Origin: Paramacrobiotus metropolitanus
Lineage: Eukaryota > Tardigrada > Eutardigrada > Parachela > Macrobiotidae
Assembly (NCBI RefSeq): GCF_019649055.1
Contig: NW_026570267.1
Span: 1 to 64,000 of the forward strand
DNA length: 64,000 bases
Direction of reading: 5' to 3'
A program made the position numbers and the translations under genes. The notes under the pieces were generated by a model. The model saw only the letters and a program-made list of their open reading frames with translations. It had not been told where the DNA came from and did no database searches. Below, piece after piece: positions 38,791 to 51,659 of this stretch (position 1 is its first letter; every line of letters starts with the position of its first letter).

Positions 38791-41113
38791 TTGTTGTGAA
38801 ATCAAATACTCTTTCCTTGTTGGTTATCAACGATATGAATACTAGTACCAGTTTTTTTCTACGTTAGAATGTGACAAAAGAGTACTTACTATACTTGTTG
38901 TATACTGAATATAGCTAGGAAAAACATCTTCATGGTAACTTTTAATTCATGGCATTTTTAATTCTCAATGGGTCAATCCAACACAGTTTACAACGATAAT
39001 ATTATATTAATGGTCAATATGACAATGATAGAGATACATTTCATTGTGCTGTACGTCAGATCATGCTATAGCACATAAACCGGTGTTTCCTCAACTTTCC
39101 TGTCCACAAGGCATTTTGCTGTAACGATGCAGGTTTTAATTTATATTTCGAAAATACATTTTCTAAATATCTTTTCAGTTGATAACAGTTTATTTAACTA
39201 TGAGTAAAATGTAGAGATGCATAATTTTTAATTAGAGGAAGGTTGCCTTTCATGGGAACTGGGAAGTAGTTCCACCTTTTAAGCCTTGCAAATCGCTCCG
39301 CACCGTATGAATTCATCGGTACCGTACGGATTCATTTCCAAAACCGTGGTATTTGTTGCTGGGGCGAAGCGGTCATTTTGGAATTTTTACTATAAAGCGC
39401 GAATGGCTATGTACGCTGTAGATCTGGTTTGAAAACACGAGGTCGTCATGCTGACCGGTACTCCAAGCGAATTCATTACAACCACATAGTTCGTACTTTG
39501 CAGCTGTTCATGGTCATATTACGTCTGACACCGTTCGGACTAGCATTCTGCCCTTTGTGTGCTCATACAAACCAACTTTGCATGCGTCCACAGAAGCCCG
39601 TGTAAATTTTTGATTTGCTGCCGACGGCTGATGGGTTTTTTGCGGGAAAGATGATCAAACAATCTCAAGGAGAAACATGACAAAAACTACAGCGGAAGTC
39701 TTGACATACACGCGACGATTGCAGCATTTTTTATCGATGTAATCGGTACCCTGAAGGTTTCTGTCTGTCGAGACGCGCGGACAAGCTTTATGCAAAAAAA
39801 CAACAGATGTAATGCAATAAAGATGGACCAACGCGCGTCGCTGTGAGGATGGCTTGTTTGTCCTCGCGGGTGCCACCTGATCCCCGGTAATACAATGTTT
39901 ATGCTGTCGGCTCGTGTACTAGATGGACAACTGCCTCTGCAGGTCAAGCCACCACTGGAAAAAGTCATATTACTTGGCTAAAGTGGCGATTTTGTCATTT
40001 ATTAGGGTGAAATTGTCAATTTCGGGTTTTGAGCTGTGCCGGTGCATGTGCATCTGTCATTAATTTCGGTCGTTACCCGTTCACAGTGCACACATTATTT
40101 TTTGCACACTGCAATTTTTCCTGATAGAAAGTTTTGATTGCAAATGCCGTAAATATAATGTCATTACTATGCATGGTGTTTGCCGTTTGTCCCAGTCATT
40201 GTTTAGGATTAATGTTTTGCGGACATATTCATACTTCTTTATTATAACATGGCTGAGATGTTGCATGAGAGCAGCAGCCGATCCGTGTTCGGCGGGACTA
40301 ACATTTTCTTTAATGGCTTGCTTGGGAAGAATGGAAACGGACACTCAGGACATGTAAGCTAACAACTTTATCGAGTAAAGCAAAAGCAAAGATTAAGCAT
40401 GGTAGGTTAGGTGATCAAGTGTCTGATTACGTATGTCTACCATTTTTGAGTTTAAACACATTTATCAATTTTAAAATTCTTTACGAACTCGAATTCTGAT
40501 TTTTAAACACAAAAATATTTGGTTGGATATGCATTGAGTGTAACATTACACCATTATTATTTCATTCTAGCAGACGAATATTGCTGCATATGCGTAACTG
40601 AAGTGTGTCCCAAGGCCAAGCAAAAAGTTGAACAGAACGCTAATGTACAAGTAATAATACGGAGAAACAGCCAAATGTTCTTAGAAGTGTAGCAACAGGA
40701 TGATTTAACTTCAAAGTGGCTAAGTGCAGCCTTTTGAGCTGCCGAAATTCATGTTTTTTTTAAATCAAGAAATTCTCTAGTTTTGTTGCATATACGAAGT
40801 ATAGATATTATGATAATCATTTATTATAACAGTGCCTAAACAATAATGTTTTAGCTTTGCAAGAACTTAAGAAGTTCCGCGGGTGTTTGCTAGCAGTCGT
40901 AGTAATATTTCCTTGTATGTACAGATATTACAATTTCAACTTCCAAGTGTCCTTAGACTCCATACATATTAATTTTCCAGTGACATAGCGCATACTGTTT
41001 AGGGAGATCTCTATGCAAGAATTAATTTATAAATGGAGCGTAATAATTAGTATGAACAATGACCGAGCTTTACTGACAACTTCCGAATGCTTGCACGAGT
41101 ACATCTGTTACAG
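38791..41113. other. Intergenic region, likely 5' exons of the LRR-LDLa receptor
   Basis: The receptor that follows lacks a signal peptide and its first LRRs, which should be here. One possible piece is 40240-40353, whose end (gacat/gtaagc) looks like a donor. Another is 40570-40690, with a Cys-rich CCICVTEVCPK frame. Neither joins convincingly. The rest is AT-rich without signals. Confidence 0.3.
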
Positions 41114-44100
41114 AGATTTAAGGAGTCGAGGTATAACTTTCATTCCGGATGGGGCTTTCCAGAAGTTCACCAACCTGAATTTGCTGTAAGTGTTGCACTA
41201 CGCACAAAAGGCTAATTCTAAAAGGCTAATTTTGTAAAATGTTGTACCTTCTCGTACAGATAGAAAACGTATATCTATAAAATTAATTTCTGTTTCCTGT
41301 TCAGGGACCTCAGCTTTAATCACCTTCGTAGTGTATCATCTGAAGCATTCGATCTCGCCGAGCTTCGTTCACTGTACGTGCATTTTGCAAACAAAATTAC
41401 TGCTAATTTTCGAAGTGTAGCGGATCCTGGTACTTCATTACGTATTTTAACAATATCTGCATTGCTATTTGATTTAATTTTTTAATTATGGTATTTCTGC
41501 TATGTTATTAGGCTTATTATTTTGTGACTTTCTTGCAGAAAGCTGAATAATAATCAAATTGAAACACTAAGTGGACCAATTGCCGCATGGCATGCATTTT
41601 TTACCAGCAAGCCGGATGCTGTGTAAGTCAAGGTTGTCAAATCATTGCATTATGTTAACGCATAATATGCAAATAACCTGAATTAGAATAATGACTACAG
41701 CTCACTCGGCAATAACCGTTTTATGTGCAACTGCTCCATTACCTGGTTAGTGGAATTCTTGGCTACGGATGAATTCATTCAAGATGCGGCCGGCGTACGC
41801 TGTACGGAGCCGTCCGAATGGCAGAACCTGCCGCTGCGCAGTATGCCAGAAACCGTGGATGCGGCCTGTAAAGGTGCTGCATTGGGCACTTCACTGGGCG
41901 CACGCTACTGTAGCAATCCGGCCATGTTTCCCTGCTCAACGCCGTCCGCGGGGTCAGCGGCATACTGTATCGATCAGACACTCTTGTGCGACGGAACTGC
42001 ACATTGTGTGCTGACTGGGAACGACGAGAATCCGTTCATCTGTAATGGCTATCGCCGCGGCCGACCGAAAATTCCCTCCAACGATGTGGTGCCCTTTGTA
42101 AAGGATTCTTTCGGCTATTTCGACGGATTGCTGGAACGGACGCGCCTAATGGGTTTCGGTACAGCGACAACGGCAGCAAAAGTTGTACCGGAAATGTCCG
42201 GTTGTCGTAAAGGGATGTTCAAGTGCTTCTCTGGTGCGCTGTGTATTTCGTCAGCCAAGACGTGCGACGGAACGACAGATTGTCCGGATGGTGCGGATGA
42301 AGAGGTATCGCTTTGTTCTAAAACTCCACCGACGCAGCGAGTAACTCTACCGCCAGTTATTACGTCTGCAACAAAAAGCATACCGCTCAGTGTGAATAAT
42401 CAGACAGCGATGACCTTTAATAAACTGAAGGACCATCACGAAAATCAGACCATCGTCACTGTCAGTCTTCTGACAAAGACACCGCTAAGTCAGGCGACCA
42501 TGAAACCAACGTCCATCAACACATCCACGGTAACCCCGATGACGACGACCTCCATCGAAGACGGCTTAATGGTGAGTTTCGATAATCAAAGGGTACCTTC
42601 GGCACATCTGCCGACAGAGTCCATAGCGTCACTGCCGGTGTTGGCTACCGATGTGTTGGCGCCCCATCCCACCATAACATTCCCTCAAGTGGACGGGATT
42701 CCGCATGTCAACCACTTTCACAATAACTTGGCTCACGATGCACTGGGCTATCAACAAGGCGAATTTTTGCCAACTCTGACGGAAACGGATAGCACCGCGA
42801 AAATTATACCGACATTGTCTGTAGAGGGATTTAATGCTAGTACTACCGGAAGCGCAACGGACATGGTTCGTCTCCCCGCAGAAAGTATGTCTTGTATTGT
42901 ACAATATTTCTGATGAAAAAATTTTTGAATTATCGGTTTTGTACAACTCTCATCGGTGGCCCTATAATTACGTATTGCACTACATGGTCTCCAGACGAGT
43001 GTTAAGATTGAGTGACCACATCAATAATTGTACATAACTAGGCAGATGTGGTTGAGACTTACCGTTAGTTTCCATTATTAGAACTGCATTTTATAGTCCG
43101 AGTGTTTTAATTATGCGTTTAATAGATCTTCTCCAGCCCGTACGTATCCAAATAAAAAGCAGTGCGAATCACGACCTGGCTATCGGGTGGGATCCACCTG
43201 AAGCTCCACAAGGCATTGGATGGCACCTGGTGGCTTATAGCGTAGAGTGCGAAATCAACCGTAACGGATCTGGGAAGAAGAAGAAAAAGTCGCCGCTTTT
43301 GTCCACCCTGGTACGAGAATATACATTTCATCACATCCTGCCAGAAGATTCACTCAAACTGACCGTCAAAGGTAATCCATGTTTTAGTCATGTTATTTCG
43401 TAAATGTTCAGATGTACCTGTTAATATGCCGTTGTGCATCCAGTGGCTGCTACCGACATGGCAGTATTTGCATAATCTTTTCTGTAATTAACAATATTTC
43501 TGCATAGAAACAAATTTCAGAGTTAACCATATTAACAGGGGAGAATCTGTTTCGCAAGTCAAACTTAACTATTCGATCGCATTTTGATAGCTCTATACCA
43601 AGATGCGGACAATCAACGCTACGAATATGCAAGCGAAATTTTTCTTCGAGAGGGAGTATCGGCGGACAATATGCCAGCCTTGTATCAAGCTCCAGAGAAG
43701 GAGCTCATTTTACCATCTGCCAAACAAGTAAATTATCCAGGAAGATGGGCTTTGAAGATGTGTTAGGAATTGCAGTCGGTGGAACACTGGCGGGGCTTGA
43801 TGGTGTTGCTGATTGGAATTTATCTGTTTAGAAAGAAAAATATCTTCTCAGACGTGCCGGCCATAGCACTAACGCTAGACCTTTACGGATGCGCAAAATA
43901 GATAGGTACAGTGCAAGTGGGTTAAGAAAAAGCCGAACACTACGAAGCTGCAAAACGTTTGATTACTTTGGATCTTTTTGGCTTTTTTGTAGCAGGCACC
44001 ACGCAAAGGTCAACGACAGAACTCTTTCCACTGAACCGATCTACTCAGAGCCAGAGTACGCTCTACAGACAGCACTGGAAAGCGGTGTTCCCATTAGTGC

Positions 44101-44901
44101 CAAGAGATTGCAGGCGTTACGCTCACCACTTCATTTGGCAGGTACAAATATTTGATACATATATTTCCAGAAATTTACTGGTGCATGTACGAATTCAAAA
44201 TCATAATATTGTGTGAATATTATATTTAACTTTATGATAAAGACATTGAGACAATATTATAGTGTTAATATCACCAATTAAACTACGCAAAATTTTTTAT
44301 TGTTTTGTCTGTTTTTTATATCCTTATGATTCATTGATTAGTTTTTTGTTGGGCCAAAAATGTTAAATTGCAAGTGATTACTTTAAAATTAATACTGATG
44401 GCGAAATATTTTCACTTTTGACTTTTGGTTTAGGACAAACCGCGAATCCAGAAGACGGTTACGTGCAGGTGTTGGAGTCAGATTCATCTTACTACAACCC
44501 CATTCGATCACAGAACATGCTCGGAGTATAGCTGTTACTCGGTTTCCGCCGGTATCAATCCGGTGCTAGCCAGCAACAGTCGATTGGTTCCGGCTTCCTT
44601 ACCGTCTTCCCTGTCTGATTCATCGTACGGATCTTTTGCTATCTACGACAGTGACAACTGCAGTCTGGGCTATTATTACCACAACTCCGGCTTGACACCG
44701 GCTGCACCGACAACGGCCAACATCGCAGTATCGTCTTCACGTGGTCACAATCTAAAGCACTTTGGCGATACCTTGACACCGTGCCACAACGTTCCAGTTA
44801 GTCACACCTTGGCATTACCTATTGCAACATCCACTACCGGAAATAACCATGTCGTACAGATATCGACCACCGACGGAAGACATAATTTGGCAAAATCTTG
44901 A
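41114..44901 (+). CDS. Type I receptor: LRR-LRRCT-LDLa-LDLa-FN3-TM, 5' end missing
   Basis: LRR exons 41114-41185, 41305-41373 and 41539-41622 (all phase 2, as in animal LRR receptors) lead into 41701-42884. That exon has an LRRCT cap (FMCNCSITWLVEFLATDEFI), two LDL-receptor class A domains (...LLCDGTAHC...; TCDGTTDCPDGADEE...) and a Ser/Thr-rich, probably O-glycosylated stalk. Exon 43126-43371 encodes a fibronectin type III domain (LAIGWDPPEAPQGIGWHLVA). Exon from 43589 gives the juxtamembrane and TM segment (LGIAVGGTLAGLMVLLIGIY, after correcting a run). Exon 43993-44150 and the exon from about 44435 give a cytoplasmic tail with tyrosine motifs (EPIYSEPEYAL, DGYVQVL). The frame slips by one base at four mononucleotide runs (43747-43749, 43792-43795, 43836-43840, 44498-44501); the reading here assumes these are errors. 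It probably acts as a cell-surface receptor or adhesion molecule; ligand unknown. Confidence 0.8.
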
Positions 44902-46151
44902 AACTTTTGCACTTTTCATATAGAATTTGATTTACATTTACATAATATGCCCAATATCTGTACAATGTCTATTCGGGGAAACTAGTCTCTTTAAGTAAAT
45001 AATATATATGCTCGATAACCTTAACACTGTTTTTTAGTTAATTATACAGGATTTTCTAATTGCATCGTAATTGGATGAGCTGGTGTTAGCGCAGTTGTCA
45101 TTCTTTTTATTGATAAATATCAAAATGAAGTTTTTATCACATCGAGTTCCGGTGCTGCTGCAGTTTTAATAGTAAAGTGTACCTGTTACGCAAACAAAAA
45201 TTATGGATTAATGTTTCTCACATATCGGTTGTTTACGCTGCTTTTCGCAGTTACTGTATGTAATTTGGAGTATTACACGCTACACCTGACTGCAGTCTGC
45301 CGGTATACTAATCCGCTCTGGCACTGCTTGTTTAGCGTACATAAAGCATTTACGTACAAACAGACTTATGGCATTGTTGTATGAAGTTGCCCTTGATTGA
45401 TAATAAAGCGTAATACTACATCGGCACGAAAACGGATCCCACGCATGAACCAAATACGACAAATTATAAATCAGACATTTACAATGCATGTAAGATTAAT
45501 ACGTGAAAACGATGTAATGCAGGTAGTACGGAAATGCACTGGATCAAGGTTTGATTATTGAAGCGGCTGGGCATTGTAAAATGCGGCTACAAATGTGATC
45601 AGCATTCACGAGTGCACTTTGTTGAGCGGCATAGTTTTATCGCAGCTGACGTGAGTCGCAAGCTACCGATTTTTATTAGTATTAGCGGAAGAATTCTCAT
45701 TTTGTGATTGGATATATGATAGAAATCAGCACAAATTATATTTACTTTAACAGTGGATCCCTTCAATGTTTACATCATTTCGCTGCCACACTGCGCTGGG
45801 AATCAAATTCAGGTCGTCTGACAGACGACACTATTAGAGTCTGTATTGCAACATCCGATGTGATTCCAAAATGTGTCGCTCTTCAGTTTCTCGCGTTTAC
45901 ATATGCATGAGCCACTATATATTGACACTTGATGATCAGCAGTGATTAAACAGCAACCTGCACTGTCTGGATATGTACCGGGAATCAGTGGTGACCAAAT
46001 TATCCTACCTTGATTTACATAATTATTATACTAGGAGTTTCGGCATCTGCAACCTTTATCCCGTCGCAATCACGCGTGCAGTTTGTCAGGAGGAAAAATG
46101 TTATAATAGTGCATGCTGAAACACCCCAACGACTTGGAAATGTTCGCCGAA
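44902..46151. other. Intergenic region
   Basis: AT-rich, with no exon-like frame or RNA gene. It should contain the receptor 3' UTR and the promoter of the spondin-domain gene. Confidence 0.4.
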
Positions 46152-48224
46152 ATGAAAGTTTTGCTCGGCGCTTCAAGATGGACTTTTCCTGCAATTTTTA
46201 CGCTGCTTCCTTTAAAGCGGACACTGTTCTTTATTGTGTGTCTTTGGGATGCTACTCAAATAGCCGGTTTCGGTAACGAGTGTCCGGCAAATGCCATGGC
46301 ACGATATAAAATGGAGCTAAGAGGCACCTGGATGGAGCCAACGTTAAACAAGCGGCTGTTGCCGGGTGGATTTCCGGAACGATGGGTGTGGTCGAACGGA
46401 ATAGGTTGGTATGCATGCAGTCTACTGTAAGCTTACAATTATTAGTTACGGAATGCTTAACTGCTAAACTGCTAAGCTACTATTCGAGGAACTGAAATAC
46501 AATGTATTTTATGAATTTTTAGGGGTATCTTTGGATGCCAGAGAGGATCCATATTATAACGAAACTATCAAAAGCAAATTCTATAACTTTGTGCGCAAAG
46601 GTGGCTTAGCTCAGACTATATCCGAATTAAACCGATTCGGCTCGGGCGTACTGGATACCTTTATCATACCGGCAACAGCGTCCACGGGAGGTGATTCCAC
46701 GAGCGTTTTCTTTGTCGACTCCAATCATTCCAGAATATCTTTTATGAGCCGCATGAATCAGAAGCCGCATTGGTTAGTAACGTTACTGGCATACATGTAT
46801 TCGTTGACCATCGCAAAAATAGTTTTTGATAAGCTAGCATAAAGCATTGTAATAATTGTTTCACGCAAATGAATTACTTACTTTGCCATTTTTGAGGTAT
46901 GAATTAGGTCCAACAGTTAATTTCGTACTCTAAATTGATGGGATTCAGAGTTACGAAGTAATTTTTAATCAAGCAAACTGCACTATAACGTAACGGTTGA
47001 TATACTTTAATTCCAGGATACTGTCCGTGGATTCTGTAAATCTGTGTCATAAAGGAAGATTCCGCGATGCCTACGAGCTGGACTTGTTTCCATCAGAAAG
47101 CAAATTCTTTCGCCAAGACACTTCTAAATCCGCAGTCGGCCATCCACCAAAACGACATCCAACCAATCCCCGTGGAAACGCCGGACCGCGACACGCGCAG
47201 TCTCCTGGAAATCCTAACACATACTACACGGGCCAGGGTCAGTCCATCGTCAGTCCGAAATTTTTCCGTCCTCATCCAACCGCCACCCATCACATTGTCA
47301 ACACGACGAAACCTCCTCAAACCCTCGTAACGCCCCTGCATCATCCACATAGCGCTGTCTATGTTACATCCAGCACCAAGACCACTACCACCGAGCCGGT
47401 ATACTTGTACTCCAACGAAATTGACCACGGTCCAATCTTTAAACGCCAGCACAAAGCGTCCGCTGCGACCGATCCTGAGATGACGAGAAAGAGAACGACA
47501 GAGAGGCCGTATTGGCAAAGTACCGACACCCCTCGGAAGAAGCCCGTGGTGCATAAGCCAGGTCACCGCCGGAATGACCAAACTCCCGGAAAAGACAACA
47601 CGCACAAAACCCAGCATACGAATAAGCGGGCATCACACGGTTCACCCGACAGTGTACCGCCGCCGGCCGTTCTCGCTCCTCCAAAACCTGAGCATTAACC
47701 CGCACGCAGTAATGGCCCGCAGTGTACGAGCCGCCAATTACGGACCACAGCAGAATTACCGGTATCCTCAGGGTTACCAGCGTTCCGTGCGGTATGATGC
47801 GCGAAATTATCCCCATCCTCCCGCCCATTACATCCACCCAGGTCAGAACCGCAATCATCAGGAGCAGCAGCAGCACTTGCCAGATGCGCTGCCCCGTCTG
47901 GCCACGGTACGGTTTGTCAAGATCGCTACGTACCATCTGTCGCATCTTCCCCCGGCGATATCCCGCCGGAAACCCCGTATTGCCCACCAAGCGCCCTTAC
48001 CCATTACGGTGCACAAATCCCTCTTGAAATCACAGTATCTCCCGTACCGCGGACTAAGCCGGACCGCAGCGCAGTCGCCGCCGGTGGTTATGCAACATTC
48101 ACCGCAGCGCTACCACACTCCGGGCTACGGTTACAGTCCTTCGCAGGCCGTGCAGCAGGCGCTGGCCCCGGTGCAAACCTTCCGCCCACGGGACACTTAT
48201 GCCCATCGTGTTGGTTACACTTGA
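46152..48224 (+). CDS. Secreted spondin-domain protein with long His/Pro/Gln-rich tail
   Basis: Exons 46152-46404, 46523-46772 and 47017-48224. The ATG was chosen because it begins a signal peptide-like stretch (LPLKRTLFFIVCLWDATQIA), followed by CPANAMARYKMELRGTW. That Cys plus Y-x-x-x-x-x-G-x-W start, the following G-V-S-L-D region and the later SVDSVNLCHKGRF.. DLFP match the spondin N domain order of F-spondin and mindin, which bind extracellular matrix. After the domain, about 350 residues are Pro/His/Gln/Thr-rich and basic, without thrombospondin repeats, unlike F-spondin. The frame shifts by one at the AAAA run 47683-47686; the second frame then continues in the same compositional style to TGA 48222-48224. 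Domain assignment is moderately sure; the tail looks like a low-complexity matrix or adhesive segment. Confidence 0.65.
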
Positions 48225-49709
48225 TCTGCCCATGTTATTAAAACATGATGTTGTGTCCATTCGTCGTGCATGCAGTTTAAATGTGTTAGATGATCTGGTA
48301 TTCCTACGCACTGTTAGCGGAATTAGCGACAATAGGTCGCCGGGTGATAGAAGGTTAAAAAGAGGGCAAGGCCGGAGACACATGCTTTCCGGAAATGTTG
48401 CATTATAAAGCAAAAAAAAATTGGCTTTCGTACTGTACTTATAATATAAACATGCACGGTAATTTTATTAGGCATTTCGTCAATACGAAAATGTCTGACT
48501 AACAGTAAATTGAAAAAGTGAAAGTGTGCAAATTCAAATTAAGCACAACCAGGTCTCGATGGTCTCGACGTCCATATTGTGCGCAGTTGCTGAAACACAT
48601 GGATTTTCCATGGTCGTATCAATTAAACATAATTTTATATGCAGAACGGACAACATGTGCACAAATATAATAATTATTTTATTTTCTGTTTGTGAAAGCC
48701 CTTCCTTAATGGATAAAACAAGTATCTGTCTTCATGCGTTTTAATTTGTTTGCCTATCCCAGTCATCAATGTGTAGTGTTGCACTGTGCACATTGCGCAG
48801 CTTAGCCGGCCTTTGCTACATCGCATCGATGGTTTTCACAGTTCTTTTTTTCGTCTGGGCTTCCGCGTGAATCATGGCGGTGTAATTTGCCGAACATGCA
48901 ATTACCAACGGCGCTAGACAGCCGTTTATGGCTGACATTGACAAGATAGGATGCCTACGTATGCATTTGATGAAAGAGTTGTTACATGTTCATCCTCTGT
49001 GACTAGCCATCAACAATGCCTGGCAATAAACACCACAGGGTGGTATTTGGTGCGCAGTGCTCTTGTCGGCCGAATATGCCACGACGGCTCTGCGGAAGTC
49101 CTATCCACCAAAGTGCCATTGCAATTCGTGTCAGCGCGGTCCGCGGAAAACAGGGCGGATCCCGTAAGGCCCATAAATCTCCGGTTCAGCATGAGCGATG
49201 CTGCATGTACAATTGGGGTTTTCAGAGGCGACGACAACAGCACACAGCGCCACTCACGCACACCTTTCAAAACAGATTCCTGCACACTATTACCGCAGCT
49301 CCATCCAAAGTAAACCATCATCCCTGCCATATGAAATATGTCCTAGTCTATCAGTAATATTCACAATTGGCACGGAGAGAAAAAGAAGGAACGCTAACAT
49401 GACAATTATTCACAAACCGGTCCCTGAGTTCTAAAGATAATCGTTGTTGTACGGGTGTTTGGTTAATCCAGTTGTGTGTGTATTCACTTGTCGTAGCCTC
49501 TCTAACTTGGCCATATTTTTCGTGACTAAAGCACATGTTGCACAATTTCGTCATGGTTGCCGCAGTGAAGAATTCGATACCTTAAACGTGGTATGAGACT
49601 TCTTTAATGATTACGAAAGTGTTGCGGAAGTTTGTACAGATTCACCTTTAAGACCTCTGTATTTTTGTGGTGGCTTATCGTTTGTACAGGTTTGTATACA
49701 AATCAAACA
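48225..49709. other. Intergenic region
   Basis: An A-run at 48412-48420 may be near the spondin gene polyadenylation site. Overlapping open frames at 48950-49430 on both strands have no splice context or family. Nothing else is seen. Confidence 0.35.
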
Positions 49710-49895
49710 ATGCCGACCGGTGTCACGGAGACAATGGTTCGCAACGGGAATGATCACAGCCAGCACACGGAAGTGATCGTGAAAAACGGGCATTATGCGG
49801 GGAAGAAGCTTTTCGCATCTCCTACGATGTCAGACCGGACTGGGATGGCGCCAATCAGTGTTCCGGAAGGACCGCCTGATGTCAAAGGAGGATCG
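49710..49895 (+). CDS. Candidate first coding exon (62 codons), gene unknown
   Basis: ATG 49710 (caaacaATGCC) begins MPTGVTETMVRNGNDHSQHT... and the frame runs to a strong donor (GGATCG/GTAAGC) in phase 0. Codons end in G/C more than the surroundings, as expected of coding sequence. A possible acceptor (tttgtacag/) lies just upstream. The peptide is polar, with no signal peptide and no known family. Candidate exons at 54232 and 59108 are also phase 0, so one gene with long introns is possible. Confidence 0.4.
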
Positions 49896-51446
49896 GTAAG
49901 CTGATTCATACAATCCTTGTTGTTTTTGCGCAATGCTGTGCGCATGACAAAAATTGGCAAATTCTAAGAAAAAACCGTTTTCGTTATAATAACTTAAAGA
50001 CGCACAGTTCCACCATTTGCAAAACGCCACAGCTACGGTTTTAAAAGTATGCTATTTTGTTTGAAAACGCCCTCATTCTGCTGTGATCTTTTACGTTGAT
50101 TCATAGGTGATGCAGATTGCAGACATGTACGTCATTCATAGCTGTTTAATATTAATTTTGTTGTGAATACTGGATTACTGTGACTGTGACATACTAGTTA
50201 GATGTTGCTGAAATTCTTCGCACAGAATTTTATCGGACTGAGTGGAATCCCATGAATATTTGTAGTTGGCAATGCTCTATTTGCCATCGTGTCACCACGT
50301 ACAGCAAATTACTCGTAGTATAATTACTTAAATATTCAAATTTCTCCGTGGAATATTTATTTGTTCTTGATTTGTTTGCAAAATATACAGTTAGCTACAA
50401 CAGTCTTTACACGTACCCTTATACATGCATTTGTAAACACCTACATCATGGATTCTTCAGTGTCCTCTATATATGCGACCAGATACATAATTTATCACAT
50501 TAATTTTCGTGTAGAATAATTTTCATGTACGTGCATACGTATATTGGCGCGCTGTTTTGTACTATGGCGATGCTGACTTAGCAAAACTGCAGCTGCACTG
50601 ACTGGCTGAACTGATTACAAATTTCAAATCGATTTTAGCAACATTTTCCTAACTGAGCGTATAGACATAAGATTTAAAGAGCCTAGACAGTACGTAAATA
50701 CTTGTTGAAAACACAAGGCTGGAGGGATTTTTAAAGTAATTACATTCCGCCTACAGATATCATGTGTCTCGAGTCTAGACTGTTTGCTATGCACAGTAAT
50801 TGCCGGCACAAGTTGGTCAAGAGTTGCCAGGAAGACCAGCCAATGAATTATATCTTGGAAGTAGCAATAAAAGCTCCGGACTAGTCCGTCCTACCCCAAA
50901 GAGCAATGAATAAACAAGCAAATTTGTCGCCGACCAAAATATGTACAGACAATACTCGGGGTTGTCGTGATTACGTATTGATCGCAATGACGGGGGGAAC
51001 GGAAAAGGCAACATTGGCAATGTTGATCCCCAAAGTTTCTCTCTTGGCCAATAAAAGATATTGTAGCTCATCTGAATAGGGAGCGCAGCCCGGTGCATAT
51101 TTGGAATGGCTGATGAGAATATGCGGCCCAATGTGAATGGCAGCTCCCTGTACGCATAAGGCATAATTTGGGACGCAGTCTCGTATTCCCCAGAGCGTTG
51201 ATCCATGGGCGCACCAGCAGCCGATTAAGACCGAGCCGCGGGGATATTGCTCATGCTGCCTGTGTGGATATGTGTGTTGTTGTGGGTTGCAGGGCTTCCT
51301 AACTCAATATATCCGGCAAACGGGCCATTATTTATGATGAAATGAGGTGGTCAAAGAACTGTTAATTGATTAATGCCGGCACCCCCCAGAAGAAAAGCAC
51401 TAGCACACTGGCTGCGCCTCTGACCTTTTGTTTGTGTAACAGCGTG
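49896..51446. other. AT-rich region, probably intron or intergenic
   Basis: A 129-codon minus-strand frame (50817-51206) is the only long ORF; its product (many Ser, Leu, Tyr, Pro) shows no domain and no splice context. No other feature is seen. Confidence 0.35.
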
Positions 51447-51453
51447 TATAAAT
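51447..51453 (+). promoter_or_regulatory. TATA-box candidate upstream of a short ORF
   Basis: GTATAAATGCG at 51447-51453 lies 60 bp before ATG 51513, a normal distance for a TATA box plus a short 5' UTR. Confidence 0.35.
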
Positions 51454-51512
51454 GCGTTGACGGGCACTTCCGTTGTGTTTATTTGAGCACCGGTTCCGGG
51501 AAGTGTACAGAA

Positions 51513-51659
51513 ATGTCGCTGTTCCGGCGTGCTGCAACGAAGACCTCTGCAAAGCGTTTGAATGCTTGTAGAACCTGTTATGCTTGGACATATAATTTAA
51601 TTGGGATCTCCCGGGCACCGGCAGTTAGTCCACTCATTACAGCCAGACGTCTTGTATAA
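51513..51659 (+). CDS. Short ORF, 48 aa, Arg-rich amphipathic N-terminus
   Basis: The ORF starts MSLFRRAATKTSAKRLNACR, an Arg/Ala/Ser-rich amphipathic start with no acidic residue, as in mitochondrial presequences. It ends at TAA 51657-51659. A TATA-like box 60 bp upstream adds some weight. It could be a complete micro-protein or chance. Confidence 0.3.
   Translation: MSLFRRAATKTSAKRLNACRTCYAWTYNLIGISRAPAVSPLITARRLV

Noticed and set aside
47683-47686. Programmed frameshift in the spondin-domain gene
   Set aside because: There is no slippery heptamer or downstream structure; the same kind of run-linked slip occurs in several genes, so a sequence error is simpler.
47439-47990. 183-codon minus-strand ORF opposite the spondin-domain gene tail
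   Set aside because: It is a shadow of the Pro/His/Gln-rich plus-strand coding sequence.
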